Below are positions 33,715 to 42,528 of a DNA stretch of 64,000 nt, one piece after another. Source of the DNA: JAKACA01 sp049510975 (GTDB lineage: Bacteria > Actinomycetota > Acidimicrobiia > Acidimicrobiales > Bog-793); the NCBI GenBank assembly GCA_049510975.1, contig JBEKYM010000012.1, forward strand, positions 1-64,000. The letters run 5' to 3'. The position numbers were made by a program, and so were the translations under genes. The first letter of the stretch is position 1. Every line of letters begins with the position of its first letter. The notes beneath the pieces were generated by a model. The model had not been told where the DNA came from, made no database searches, and was given only the letters and a program-made list of their open reading frames with translations.

Positions 33715-34672
33715 GGCGCTCCTCTCCCGTCGGGGCGGCGGCATGCTTGGCGGTATAGGCCATGGCAGCCTCGCGCACCCACCGGCCCTCCTCGTGCGCC
33801 GTCACCCGGCGCGCCAGCCGCTGGCGGTTGCACGGGCCGTCGCCGGCGAGCACCCGCTTGAACTCGGACCAGTCGATCTCACCGAAGTCGAAGTGTCCCG
33901 TCGCCGCGTTCCACGTCAGGTCCGGATCCGGCAGCGTGAGCCCGAGCGCCTCCGCTTGTGGCACGGAGATGTCGACAAAACGCTGCCGCAATTCGTCATT
34001 CGAGAACCGCTTGATCCCCCAGGCCATCGACTGGGCCGAGTGGGGCGAGTCGGTGTCGGGCGGCCCGAACATCATGACCGAGGGCCACCACCAACGGTTC
34101 ACGGCGTCTTGGGCCATGGCGTGCTGGTCCTCGGTGCCGCGTGACAGGGTCAACAACAACTCGAAACCCTGCCGCTGATGAAAGCTCTCCTCCTTGCAGA
34201 TCCGCACCATGGCGCGGGCATAGGGACCATAGGAGCACCGGGTGAGCGGGATCTGGTTCATGATGGCGGCGCCGTCCACGAGCCAGCCGATGGCACCGAC
34301 GTCCGCCCACGTGAGCGTCGGATAGTTGAAGATCGAGGAGTAGCGCTGCCGGCCGGCATGCAGCAGGTCGAGCAAGTCGTCACGGGACACGCCGAGGGTC
34401 TCGGCGGCGCTGTAGAGGTACAACCCATGCCCTGCCTCATCCTGAACCTTGGCGATCAGAATGGCTTTGCGCTTGAGCGACGGCGCCCGCGTCAACCAGT
34501 TCCCCTCGGGCTGCATGCCGATGATCTCGGAGTGGGCGTGCTGGGCGATCTGGCGCACGAGCGACGACCGGTACGCCTCCGGCATGAAGTCGCGGGGCTC
34601 GATGCGGCGGTCCGCCTCGATGATGGCGTCGAAGCGAGCTTGGGCGTCGTCGGGCAAAGCCTCTTCACCCAC
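33698..34672 (-). CDS. paaA: Phenylacetyl-CoA epoxidase catalytic subunit PaaA
   Basis: A 324-residue di-iron oxygenase subunit. Two ExxH iron-ligand motifs are visible, in ILIAKVQDEAGHGLYLYSAA and RICKEESFHQRQGFELLL. GNWLTRAPSLKRKAILIAKV and NRWWWPSVMMFGPPDTDSPH are further family blocks. It forms the ring 1,2-epoxide of phenylacetyl-CoA with PaaBCE. The GTG start has AAAGGAG upstream. It heads paaABCDE, and the operator-like palindrome at 34711-34732 lies 38 nt before the start. Confidence 0.96.
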   Translation of the reverse strand: MGEEALPDDAQARFDAIIEADRRIEPRDFMPEAYRSSLVRQIAQHAHSEIIGMQPEGNWLTRAPSLKRKAILIAKVQDEAGHGLYLYSAAETLGVSRDDLLDLLHAGRQRYSSIFNYPTLTWADVGAIGWLVDGAAIMNQIPLTRCSYGPYARAMVRICKEESFHQRQGFELLLTLSRGTEDQHAMAQDAVNRWWWPSVMMFGPPDTDSPHSAQSMAWGIKRFSNDELRQRFVDISVPQAEALGLTLPDPDLTWNAATGHFDFGEIDWSEFKRVLAGDGPCNRQRLARRVTAHEEGRWVREAAMAYTAKHAAAPTGEERRADVA

Positions 34673-34710
34673 GACTGCTCCTTTCAGACCGGGCCCCGAC
34701 GTGGCAACCC

Positions 34711-34732
34711 ACCGACCGAATGTTCGGTTGGT
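34711..34732. promoter_or_regulatory. PaaR/TetR-type operator upstream of paaA
   Basis: A 22-bp imperfect palindrome (9 of 11 base pairs symmetric) with the core ACCGAATGTTCGGT at 34715-34728, flanked by ACCG and TGGT arms. The ACCG-N6-CGGT core recurs at 38545-38558 and 38650-38663, in front of the other two paa units. It is the likely binding site of the TetR protein encoded at 37035-37694. Confidence 0.75.
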
Positions 34733-34789
34733 GATCCTAACGCGGGCCGGCCGTCAGCCCTCGTGCGGACAAGGTCGTCGGGACGGTGC

Positions 34790-35698
34790 CTACCACTCAT
34801 AGAAGCCCTTCCCCGTCTTGCGCCCCAGCTCCCCCCTCGCCACTTTCTCGCGCAGCAGAGCGGGCGCTTCGAAGCGCGTGCCCAACCTCGAGGCGAGGTA
34901 GTCGGCGATGTCGAGCCGGACGTCGAGACCGACGAGATCGGTCAGGCGGAGCGGTCCGATCGGGTGCCGGTAGCCGAGCGTCATGGCAGCGTCGATGTCC
35001 TCGGCCGAGGCGACACCGTCGTCCAGCATGCGGATCGCCTCGAGGCCGAGGGCGACCCCGAGGCGGCTGCTGGCAAAGCCGGGTGAGTCGCGCACGACGA
35101 TGGGCGTCTTGTCGAGCTCGGTGACCCAGCAGCGAGCCTGCTCGGTGAGTGCTGGCATCGTCGCCGACCCGACGACGATCTCGACGAGCTGGCTCGCCGG
35201 CACGGGGTTGAAGAAGTGCAGCCCGCAAAAGCGTCCCGGGTGGGCGAGCACGGCAGCCAGCTCGTCGATCGACAGCGAGCTCGTATTCGTGGCGATGGCT
35301 GCGATCGGGGAGACGACCGCCTCGACCGCCGCCAGCATCTGCAGCTTCAGCGCCGGATCCTCGGGTACGGCCTCGATGACAAGGTCGCTCCGGGCGAGAT
35401 GAGCGGGCCCCACCCCGACGGTCAGGCGAGCCAGCACGTCCACGGCGGCCGCCGTGAGCGTGCCGCGCTCGGCGCTCGACCTCACGGCTTGCGCCACCCG
35501 TACGCCGGCGGCGGCCGCTGCCGGCTCGTCGACGTCGGCAAGCAGGACGGCGCTGCCGGCGCACAGAAAGGCGTGGGCGATGCCGGCGCCCATACGCCCA
35601 CCGCCGAGGACGCCGACGGTCGCCGGAAGCTTTCCCTCGCTGGCGGCCGCTTCGCTCAGGTCGCCTCCCTCGGGCGGGTCAGTTTCGCCGGCGGTCAT
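34790..35698 (-). CDS. paaH: 3-hydroxyacyl-CoA dehydrogenase (PaaH)
   Basis: A 302-residue NAD-dependent dehydrogenase. The Rossmann start is VGVLGGGRMGAGIAHAFLCA. The catalytic His region is GLHFFNPVPASQLVEIVVGS, and the C-terminal helical domain has GYRHPIGPLRLTDLVGLDVR and GELGRKTGKGFYEW. In this cluster it should oxidise 3-hydroxyadipyl-CoA to 3-oxoadipyl-CoA. The ATG overlaps the paaK stop (ATGA). It is the last gene of paaG-tetR-paaK-paaH. Confidence 0.92.
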   Translation of the reverse strand: MTAGETDPPEGGDLSEAAASEGKLPATVGVLGGGRMGAGIAHAFLCAGSAVLLADVDEPAAAAAGVRVAQAVRSSAERGTLTAAAVDVLARLTVGVGPAHLARSDLVIEAVPEDPALKLQMLAAVEAVVSPIAAIATNTSSLSIDELAAVLAHPGRFCGLHFFNPVPASQLVEIVVGSATMPALTEQARCWVTELDKTPIVVRDSPGFASSRLGVALGLEAIRMLDDGVASAEDIDAAMTLGYRHPIGPLRLTDLVGLDVRLDIADYLASRLGTRFEAPALLREKVARGELGRKTGKGFYEW

Positions 35699-37038
35699 CG
35701 CACATCCATCATGCGCACCAGCTCTGGGGGGAAGCCCGGGTTGTCGCGTGTGCGATGGACGAGGCGGACGGCTTTGCCAACCTCGGTGCGGGGGAGGTCG
35801 CCGGCCTGCCCGATGACGACCCGGGCGGACACGCCGAGACGTTGCGACAGTCCAGCCGACAGCTGAACGGCGAGCTCGGGTTCGCCGCTCGCGCTCTGGC
35901 CGGCGTTGGGCGCCCGCTCGCAGAGGACGACCATCTCCGCCATCGGCCCGACCGAGTCCAGCACGATCGTGTAGTGCGGGCCGAGCTCGGGCGACGCCAG
36001 CAGAACGGCCTCGATCTCGGACGGGAAGACGTTCACGCCCCGCAGCACGAGCATGTCATCGCTCCTGCCGACCAGCCGGGACATCCGAACGGAGGTCCGG
36101 CCGCAGGCGCATTGGCCGCGATGCAGTTGTGCGAGATCGCCGGTCCGATAACGGACGAGCGGCAGGGCTTCTTTCGTGAGCGTCGTGAAGACGAGCTCGC
36201 CGACGCTCCCGTCCCCGATCACCTCACCGGTGAACGGGTCCACCACCTCCACAAGGAAGTGGTCCTCGTTCACGTGCATGCCGCCCAGCCCGCCGGCGGC
36301 GAGCTCGGCGCGGGACTCGAGGCACTCGGAGGCGACGCCCGGACCGATCACTTCGCAGAGGCCGTAGATGTCGAGTGCGGTGAGGGCGTGGAGGGTTTCG
36401 ATGCGGAGGCGGAGTGGCTCGGTCCAGGGCTCGGCGCCGAAGATGCCCACACGGAGCGGGTTCTCTGCCGGCGTGATGCCGGCGTCCTGCAGCGCCTCGC
36501 CGAGAAGGGCGGCATAACTCGGCGTACAGCACAGCACCTCGGGCTCGAGATCCCGGACGAGCAGGACTTGGCGAGCCGTCTGGCCGCCGGAGACCGGAAC
36601 GACGGCACATCCGAGGAGCTCTGCGCCGCCGTGCAGGCCGAGGCCGCCCGTGAACAAGCCGTACCCGTAGGCGTTGTGGACCAGAGTGCCAGGACCGGCG
36701 CCGGCGGCGGCGAGTGCCCGAGCATTCACGTTGCGAAAGAGCTCGAGATCCGCCGCGGTGTACGCGGCCAAGGTCGGCCGTCCTTTCGTTCCCGACGTGG
36801 CGTGCACGCGGCGAAGCTCGGATCGCTCGACAGCGAGCAGGCCGAACGGATAGTTGTCCCAGAGGTCGGTCTTGGTCGTGAACGGCAGCGTCGCCAGATC
36901 ATCGAGCGCCGTCGCGGCGTCGAGACGGGCCGAATGGAACGGGTGCGAGGCCAGCCGACAGGCCAACACGTTCCAACGCGACGCCTGCAGGTGTCGTCGC
37001 TCGTCTGCCGAGAGCTGCTCGCACGGGTCGAAGATCAC
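35695..37038 (-). CDS. paaK: Phenylacetate-CoA ligase
   Basis: A 447-residue adenylate-forming enzyme (phenylacetate + CoA + ATP to phenylacetyl-CoA). Motifs are PFTTKTDLWDNYPFGLLAV, VHATSGTKGRPTLAAYTAAD (P-loop-like), YGLCEVIGPGVASECLES, VRYRTGDLAQLHRGQCACGR and SDDMLVLRGVNVFPSEIEAV. The catalytic lysine lies in RTEVGKAVRLVHR. The GTG at 37038 overlaps the tetR stop (GTGA); longer in-frame extensions are not conserved. It commits phenylacetate to the pathway. Confidence 0.95.
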   Translation of the reverse strand: MIFDPCEQLSADERRHLQASRWNVLACRLASHPFHSARLDAATALDDLATLPFTTKTDLWDNYPFGLLAVERSELRRVHATSGTKGRPTLAAYTAADLELFRNVNARALAAAGAGPGTLVHNAYGYGLFTGGLGLHGGAELLGCAVVPVSGGQTARQVLLVRDLEPEVLCCTPSYAALLGEALQDAGITPAENPLRVGIFGAEPWTEPLRLRIETLHALTALDIYGLCEVIGPGVASECLESRAELAAGGLGGMHVNEDHFLVEVVDPFTGEVIGDGSVGELVFTTLTKEALPLVRYRTGDLAQLHRGQCACGRTSVRMSRLVGRSDDMLVLRGVNVFPSEIEAVLLASPELGPHYTIVLDSVGPMAEMVVLCERAPNAGQSASGEPELAVQLSAGLSQRLGVSARVVIGQAGDLPRTEVGKAVRLVHRTRDNPGFPPELVRMMDVR

Positions 37039-37694
37039 GGCCGTTCTCTCCGGAGTCCTGCCATCGTGATCGCCACGACCGTCGACCTCAACTCCCCCAC
37101 CTCGACGCGCCCCGGCCGGTACCACTCGGCGATCGAGTTGATCATCCCGAAGACGAGACGTTCCACGAGGGCGGGACCCAAGTCGGTTCGAATGTCGCCG
37201 TCGTCGGCGGCTTCCATCACGATGTCACGGACGAACCGATCGAACTCGCGGCGACGATCGAGCGCCCACCGCTCGGTATCGGTATTGCCGCGCACGCGCA
37301 GCAATACCGTCACATACGGCAGCTCGGCGCACAGCACCTCGACGACCCGCCCGATCACGTACCCCAGCCGATCGATCGCCTTCGACGTCGTCGCCCCCTG
37401 CTCCTCGGTGATGGCGAACAGCGCCCCGAGTGCGCGATCGAGGGCAAGGCGCAGGAGGCTCTCCTTGCTCTCGACGTGGTGGTAGATGGAGGACTTCGAG
37501 ATGCCGGTAGCCCGCGCGAGGTCCTCCATGCTCGTGCCGTCGTAGCCGCGCTCGATGAAGACCTCCACGGCGACCGTGAGCAGGCGCCCCAGGTCGTACT
37601 GTGGGCGCGGTGGACCGCCTTGACGGGTGAGCCGGCCGCTGGGCGGCGCTCCCGGGGTTCCGGCGGTGCCGGCGGTGCGGGCCCGACTCGGCAT
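37035..37694 (-). CDS. TetR-family repressor, probable PaaR
   Basis: A 219-residue regulator with a Pro/Gly-rich N-terminal leader. The HTH is GTSMEDLARATGISKSSIYH plus HVESKESLLRLALDRALG. The C-terminal domain is typical of actinobacterial TetR regulators of CoA-thioester pathways (WALDRRREFDRFVRDIVMEA, ERLVFGMINSIAEWYRPGR). It is embedded between paaG and paaK with TGATG and GTGA junctions, hence autoregulated through the 38544-38563 operator. Phenylacetyl-CoA is the known inducer of PaaR-type repressors and is the expected ligand. Confidence 0.88.
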   Translation of the reverse strand: MPSRARTAGTAGTPGAPPSGRLTRQGGPPRPQYDLGRLLTVAVEVFIERGYDGTSMEDLARATGISKSSIYHHVESKESLLRLALDRALGALFAITEEQGATTSKAIDRLGYVIGRVVEVLCAELPYVTVLLRVRGNTDTERWALDRRREFDRFVRDIVMEAADDGDIRTDLGPALVERLVFGMINSIAEWYRPGRVEVGELRSTVVAITMAGLRRERP

Positions 37695-38527
37695 CAGGTG
37701 CCGGTGAATTCAGGCCGGCGCTTGGCGAGGAAGGCCTGCACGGCGCCCTGGTGGTCGTTCGTGGAGGCGAGACGCGCCTGGAGGGCACCCTCGAGGCGGA
37801 GCACTTCGTCGAGCTGGGCCGACGTGCTGTACCAAAGAGCTTCCTTCAACGCCACGTAGGCCTGCGTCGGGCCGGCCGCGAGCCGGGCTGCCAGTTCGGC
37901 GACATGGGAACTGAGCTCCTCGGGAGCCACCACCTCGTGGACGAGCCCGATCCGCTCGGCCTCCTCGGCGTCGATGACCGTGCCGAGCAACAGCAGACCC
38001 ATCGCCCGGGACCACCCGACCGCCCGGGGCAGCGTGGCCGACAGACCGGAGTCCGCCGTGAGCCCGATCCCCGTGAATGCCGGTGCGAAGCGCACACCGC
38101 CGGCGGCGATCCGCAAGTCGCAGGCCAGAGCGAAACCGATGCCGGCCCCGGCGCACGTCCCGTTGATGGCGGCGATGACGGGCTTGGGCATCGTGGCAAG
38201 GCTCTGGACGATCGGGCTGTAGTGCTTGCCGACGGTGTCGAAAGCGTGGCCAGGGTCGGCAGCCAGCGCCTCGGCGTGCTCTGCGAGGTCCTGGCCGGCA
38301 CAGAAGGCGCGCCCGCTGCCGGTGAGCACGACGGCTCGGACCGTGTGGTCGTTCGCCACGCGCTCGAGCGCCGAGAGCAGGGCCTCCTTCGCCGCCGTCG
38401 TGAGCGAGTTCATCTGGTCGGGGCGGGCGACGGTCACAGTGGCGACCGCTCCGTCGATCTCGACGAGGACGGGTTCCGATGCGTCGGGCGGGCGATCAGC
38501 CTGCTCGGGTTGGGGAGCTGGTGACAT
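37694..38527 (-). CDS. paaG: Enoyl-CoA hydratase/isomerase, probable PaaG
   Basis: A 277-residue crotonase-fold enzyme. Oxyanion-hole segments are TGSGRAFCAGQDLAEHAEAL and AAINGTCAGAGIGFALACDL. The catalytic region is GLTADSGLSATLPRAVGWSR, aligned with the aspartate loop of PaaG. The C-terminus DHQGAVQAFLAKRRPEFTGT closely resembles PaaG proteins. It probably isomerises the ring epoxide to oxepin-CoA, although a PaaF-like hydratase role is not excluded. The ATG at 38527 lies 16 nt from an operator palindrome. It is first in the paaG-tetR-paaK-paaH operon. Confidence 0.87.
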   Translation of the reverse strand: MSPAPQPEQADRPPDASEPVLVEIDGAVATVTVARPDQMNSLTTAAKEALLSALERVANDHTVRAVVLTGSGRAFCAGQDLAEHAEALAADPGHAFDTVGKHYSPIVQSLATMPKPVIAAINGTCAGAGIGFALACDLRIAAGGVRFAPAFTGIGLTADSGLSATLPRAVGWSRAMGLLLLGTVIDAEEAERIGLVHEVVAPEELSSHVAELAARLAAGPTQAYVALKEALWYSTSAQLDEVLRLEGALQARLASTNDHQGAVQAFLAKRRPEFTGT

Positions 38528-38543
38528 GGTTTGGAGTCTTGCA

Positions 38544-38563
38544 GACCGAATGGCCGGTCGGTC
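38544..38563. promoter_or_regulatory. PaaR/TetR-type operator upstream of paaG
   Basis: A 20-bp palindrome with 8 of 10 symmetric pairs and the core ACCGAATGGCCGGT (38545-38558). It is 16 nt upstream of the paaG ATG, where a bound repressor would cover the transcription start or -10. It shares the ACCG-N6-CGGT core with the sites before paaA and paaZ. Confidence 0.7.
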
Positions 38564-38647
38564 CGGCCCTGCTCGCGATGGGCTCGCACGGCCCCGGGGC
38601 GGCCTTGACCCGGCCGGAGTCGAGGGCGAAGATGGCGGCAACGGAGC

Positions 38648-38669
38648 CAACCGGACGATCGGTCGGTTG
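38648..38669. promoter_or_regulatory. PaaR/TetR-type operator upstream of paaZ
   Basis: A 22-bp palindrome with 9 of 11 symmetric pairs and core ACCGGACGATCGGT (38650-38663), 65 nt upstream of the paaZ ATG. It lies in the 207-nt divergent gap between paaG and paaZ, which therefore holds two operators about 105 bp apart, each near its own gene. Confidence 0.68.
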
Positions 38670-38734
38670 CTCACGCCTGCGTTCCACACGCCCCGGCTGC
38701 CCTGCTGCCAGCCCGCCCGGAAGGACATCTCACG

Positions 38735-40786
38735 ATGGTCGAGGTACTCCAGAGCTACGCACTGGGCCGCTGGCAGTCGCCCACGACCGATGGCGTGACG
38801 GTGGCGGACGCGAACACCGGCGAGCCGGTTGCCGCAGTCTCCTCGAGCGGGATCGACGTCGCCGGCATGGCCGCCTACGGCCGGCGTGTGGGAACCGGCG
38901 CCCTCGCCTCGCTCACCTTCCACGAGCGCGCCGCCGCCCTGAAAGCGGTCGCCCAGTACCTGAACGACCGCCGAGAGAGTTACTACGAGCTGTCGTACCG
39001 GACCGGCGCCACCCTGAATGACTCGAAGTTCGACATCGACGGCGGGATCGGCGTGCTGCTTGCCTACGCCAGCCGCGCCAGACGGGAGCTGCCGAACGAC
39101 ACGGTGATCCTCGACGGACCGGCGGAGCCGCTCGGGCGGCGAGGGCAGTTCGTCGGGCAGCACGTGTGGGTCGGGCGACCGGGCGTCACCGTCCAGATCA
39201 ACGCCTTCAACTTCCCGGTCTGGGGGATGCTCGAGAAGCTGGCGCCCTCGTTCCTCGCCGGCATGGCCTCGATCGTGAAGCCGGCAACCCAGACGGCCTA
39301 TCTCGCCCAACGGGTCATGGGGGACATGGCGGCCTCGGGAGCGCTACCCGAAGGGGCGGTGCAACTGCTGTGCGGAGATGTCGCTGCCCTGCTCGACACG
39401 CTCGAGGAGCACGACTTCGTCGCCTTCACCGGTTCGGCGGCCACGGCGAGCCGGCTTCGCGCTCACCCGGTCATCGTCGAACGATCGATCCGGTTGTCGG
39501 TCGAAGCCGACTCCCTCAACTGCTCGATCCTCGGCCCTGACGCGACCGCCGCCGAGCCCGAGTTCGGGCTCTACGTCGATCAGCTCGTCACCGAGATGAC
39601 GGTGAAAGCGGGCCAGAAGTGCACGGCCATCCGGCGGGCCTTCGTACCGAGTGCCCTCGTCGATGCCGTCGTCGAGGCGACCTCCGCCCGGCTCGCCGAC
39701 GTACGAGTCGGCGCCGCCTCCGAGGCGGGCGTGACGATGGGGCCGCTCGCCAGCCTGGCTCAGCGCGACGAGGTACGCAGGTCGCTGAAGGCGCTGGAGG
39801 ACTCGACCAGGATCGTGTGGGGCGACCCATTGCACCTGCACCCGGTCGGAGGCGACCCCGAGCGGGGTGCGTTCATGTCCCCGGTCCTGCTTCGTTGCGA
39901 CGACGCTGATGCGACCGCCCCCCACGACGTCGAGGCATTTGGGCCGGTATCCACGGTGATGGGTTACGACTCGCTCGAGCACGCCATCGCGCTGGCGGCC
40001 CGAGGCCGAGGCAGCCTCGCCGGATCCGTCGTCACTCACGATGTCGACATTGCCCGGCAGCTCGTCCTCGGGCTGGCACCGTGGCACGGCCGCCTGCTCG
40101 TGCTCGACCGCGAGGACGCGGCCGAGTCCACAGGGCATGGGTCGCCGCTCCCGAGTCTCGTGCACGGCGGGCCGGGCAGAGCCGGGGGCGGAGAGGAGAT
40201 GGGCGGCCTTCGTGGCGTGCTGCACCATCTGCAGCGGGTCGCTGTTCAAGGTACGCCGGACGTGCTGACGGCCGTGACCGGACGGTGGGTCGGGGGCGCC
40301 GCGCAGCGAGCGTCCGCGACCCACCCGTTCCGAAAGCACTTGGAGGACCTCTCCATCGGCGACACCATCACGGCAGGCCCGCGGCAGGTGACGCTGCAGG
40401 ACATCCAGCAGTTCGCCGAGCTCACCGGCGACACGTTCTACGCCCACACCGACGAGGCGGCCGCCAAGGAGAACCCGTTCTTCGGCGGGCTCGTAGCGCA
40501 CGGCTACCTCGTTCTCTCCTTCGCGGCAGGGCTGTTCGTCGACCCGGCGCCGGGGCCAGTGCTGGCGAACTACGGGTTGGAGCGGTTGCGTTTTGTCACG
40601 CCGACGTTCCCTGGTGACGAGATCACCGTCACGCTCACCGCCAAACAGATCTCGCCCCGGGACGGGGCGGACTACGGCGAGGTCGCTTGGGACGCCGTCG
40701 TCAGCAATCAGGACGGCAAACCTGTAGCCACCTACGACATTCTCACCCTCGTCGCCAAGAGGCCGGAGTCGGCGGCGGAGGCCTGA
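38735..40786 (+). CDS. paaZ: PaaZ bifunctional oxepin-CoA hydrolase / semialdehyde dehydrogenase
   Basis: A 683-residue fusion. The N-terminal aldehyde dehydrogenase domain (about 1-520) has NAFNFPVWGMLEKLAPSFLA, FTGSAATASRLRAH and the catalytic cysteine in VKAGQKCTAIRRAFVPSAL. The C-terminal MaoC-type hydratase domain (about 535-675) has HLEDLSIGDTITAGPRQVTL and the active-site block LTGDTFYAHTDEAAAKENPF. It opens the oxepin ring and oxidises the resulting aldehyde to 3-oxo-5,6-dehydrosuberyl-CoA. Length equals E. coli PaaZ. It forms its own unit, divergent from paaG. Confidence 0.96.
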   Translation: MVEVLQSYALGRWQSPTTDGVTVADANTGEPVAAVSSSGIDVAGMAAYGRRVGTGALASLTFHERAAALKAVAQYLNDRRESYYELSYRTGATLNDSKFDIDGGIGVLLAYASRARRELPNDTVILDGPAEPLGRRGQFVGQHVWVGRPGVTVQINAFNFPVWGMLEKLAPSFLAGMASIVKPATQTAYLAQRVMGDMAASGALPEGAVQLLCGDVAALLDTLEEHDFVAFTGSAATASRLRAHPVIVERSIRLSVEADSLNCSILGPDATAAEPEFGLYVDQLVTEMTVKAGQKCTAIRRAFVPSALVDAVVEATSARLADVRVGAASEAGVTMGPLASLAQRDEVRRSLKALEDSTRIVWGDPLHLHPVGGDPERGAFMSPVLLRCDDADATAPHDVEAFGPVSTVMGYDSLEHAIALAARGRGSLAGSVVTHDVDIARQLVLGLAPWHGRLLVLDREDAAESTGHGSPLPSLVHGGPGRAGGGEEMGGLRGVLHHLQRVAVQGTPDVLTAVTGRWVGGAAQRASATHPFRKHLEDLSIGDTITAGPRQVTLQDIQQFAELTGDTFYAHTDEAAAKENPFFGGLVAHGYLVLSFAAGLFVDPAPGPVLANYGLERLRFVTPTFPGDEITVTLTAKQISPRDGADYGEVAWDAVVSNQDGKPVATYDILTLVAKRPESAAEA

Positions 40787-40877
40787 GGCGCTCCGAGCCT
40801 TCGAGCAGCCAGGACTCGGTCGCCGCGATCGCTCCGGCTGCTGCGCCGGCGCTCCGAGTGCCGGGGCCGCCGGGAAC

Positions 40878-42380
40878 TCAGTCGCTGACCACGAACGGGA
40901 GCTGGGTCGGGGGCGAACCAGAGCGCCCGTAGGTACCCGATGCGGTGCAGGTGGCGATCCAGGGACAGGCCACAGCGCCCAAGTCAACGCCTGGACTGGC
41001 ATTCGCGTTCGACGGCAGCGGCGAGGTGGTCCCCGAGAGGGTCGTGCCGCTCAACGTCAGGAGATAACCAACCTGTCCGGCCTTGGACTGGTAGTGGCCG
41101 GCGGCCGCGCAGCTCGTCTCGCTCACGCACGAGACTGCTCGGACCACAACGTTGGTGTTGTCGGTTCCCGGCATCATCGATGCCGACCAGTCTCCTGCCC
41201 GTTGCACGAGCGCCAGACCCTCGCCCTTTCCGGCTGAGCTCGTGTACGCCCCGACACCGAGGCAGTAGTCGCCGCCTTTGCACACGAGGCCGTAGATGGC
41301 CGGAGACGGGCTCGTGCCGCTGGCGCCGCTCGGAACCGGCATCTTGGCAGCGGCCCACGTGCCGGCGGAGTCGGTGTCGACGAACCCGAGGTGATCACCG
41401 CTCGGGTTCTCATAGGTGCCGGTGGCGAAACACAACGTCGAGCTGCCACAGGAGACCGCCTGCAGGGCGGCTTTCGGGTCGGAGGCGGCGTTGCCGGGTA
41501 GGGGCGGCACGGCGGCAGCGAGTCGGCCGGTGGCGTCGCTCACGAGCAGGCCCTCCTGCTCGTTGGCGGTCGTGACGTAGGAACCGACGGCGACGCATGC
41601 GGTCGTCGTCTGGCACGCCACGCCGGCGAGGATCGACCCCCGGTTGGCGCCAGGCGTCGGCGCTTGCGCAGCGACGAATTGATCGCCCTCCTGGGTCACG
41701 ACGAACCCCTCGGTGAGCCCGCTCGTCGTTTCGTAGGTCCCGACGATCACACAGGCCCCGCGGAGCGGGCAGGCCAAAGCCGACACGGTGGGAAAGGTGC
41801 CGGTGCGGAGGTTCGACGGCACCGGCATGGCTACGGCCGACCACACCCCGCCGGCCTCCTCGAGGACGTCGGCGGCCACCGTGGTCGGGGCCTGGAACAG
41901 GCTCGTGCCGAGGCAGTACCCGACGCCGGTGCAGCGCAGGGCGTATGGACCGAGGTTGGTGGCTTCGGTAGCGCCCGTCGGGATGGGTGCCTGTACCGCC
42001 GACCAGGTGCCCGATTTCTCCGTTGCGATCAGGTCTTCGTCCGCGCCTTTCGGGGTCGAGTATTCCCCAAGGACCACGCAACCCCCGACGGCCGGGCAGG
42101 CGATGGGACCTGCGTAACCAGCACCGTCGCTGAAGCCGCCGGCGGGCACCGGCAGCTGGTTCGCCCGCCAGGCGGCCGCGGCGCCGACGGTAGGCCCCGG
42201 CAGCCGAGCTGCCGGCGAGCCGGATGTGGGGGCGACGGCCCGCCTCCCCTCCGCTCCTGCCCGAACCGCCGACGGAACGAACCCGGCCAGGGCGACTACC
42301 ACGACTGCAGTCGCCCCCGCGGCCGCCGACGCAGTCCGCCGGAGTCGAAGCAACCGTCTCCCTGTGTGCTCTGGCACCAT
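40878..42380 (-). CDS. Secreted protein with eight C-x5-C repeats
   Basis: This 500-residue protein has an N-terminal basic segment and a hydrophobic signal helix (AAGATAVVVVALAGFVPSAV). The rest consists of about eight repeats of roughly 50 residues. Each contains a C-x5-C pair followed by G and an aromatic position: CPAVGGCVVLGEY, CTGVGYC, CPLRGACVIVGTY, CQTTTACVAVGSY, CGSSTLCFATGTY, CKGGDYCLGVGAY, CVSETSCAAAGHY and CPWIATCTASGTY. W/P/V-rich spacers such as SGTWSAVQAPIPTGA separate them. The pattern suggests a disulfide-stabilised beta-propeller on the cell surface. The family has no function I can name. Confidence 0.8.
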   Translation of the reverse strand: MVPEHTGRRLLRLRRTASAAAGATAVVVVALAGFVPSAVRAGAEGRRAVAPTSGSPAARLPGPTVGAAAAWRANQLPVPAGGFSDGAGYAGPIACPAVGGCVVLGEYSTPKGADEDLIATEKSGTWSAVQAPIPTGATEATNLGPYALRCTGVGYCLGTSLFQAPTTVAADVLEEAGGVWSAVAMPVPSNLRTGTFPTVSALACPLRGACVIVGTYETTSGLTEGFVVTQEGDQFVAAQAPTPGANRGSILAGVACQTTTACVAVGSYVTTANEQEGLLVSDATGRLAAAVPPLPGNAASDPKAALQAVSCGSSTLCFATGTYENPSGDHLGFVDTDSAGTWAAAKMPVPSGASGTSPSPAIYGLVCKGGDYCLGVGAYTSSAGKGEGLALVQRAGDWSASMMPGTDNTNVVVRAVSCVSETSCAAAGHYQSKAGQVGYLLTLSGTTLSGTTSPLPSNANASPGVDLGAVACPWIATCTASGTYGRSGSPPTQLPFVVSD

Positions 42381-42453
42381 GGCACGACCCTACGCGGAGC
42401 GGCCTGCCGGGACGGGGCAGGGCTGTGCCGGTGGGCGCCGGCCCGCCCGGAAC

Positions 42454-42517
42454 GGCTGGAATCGACGCCGATGGCGCCGGCCCGCCGCAGGGCTGGAGTC
42501 GACGCCGAGGGCGCCGG
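42454..42517. repeat. Direct repeat of 27 nt between two convergent-direction genes
   Basis: Segments at 42454-42480 and 42491-42517 (ggctggaatcgacgccgatg and its continuation) differ at two positions. They fill the space between the start of the cysteine-repeat gene and the stop of the isochorismatase-like gene. No gene, promoter or terminator could be assigned. Confidence 0.6.
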
Positions 42518-42528
42518 TGGCCGGCCGA

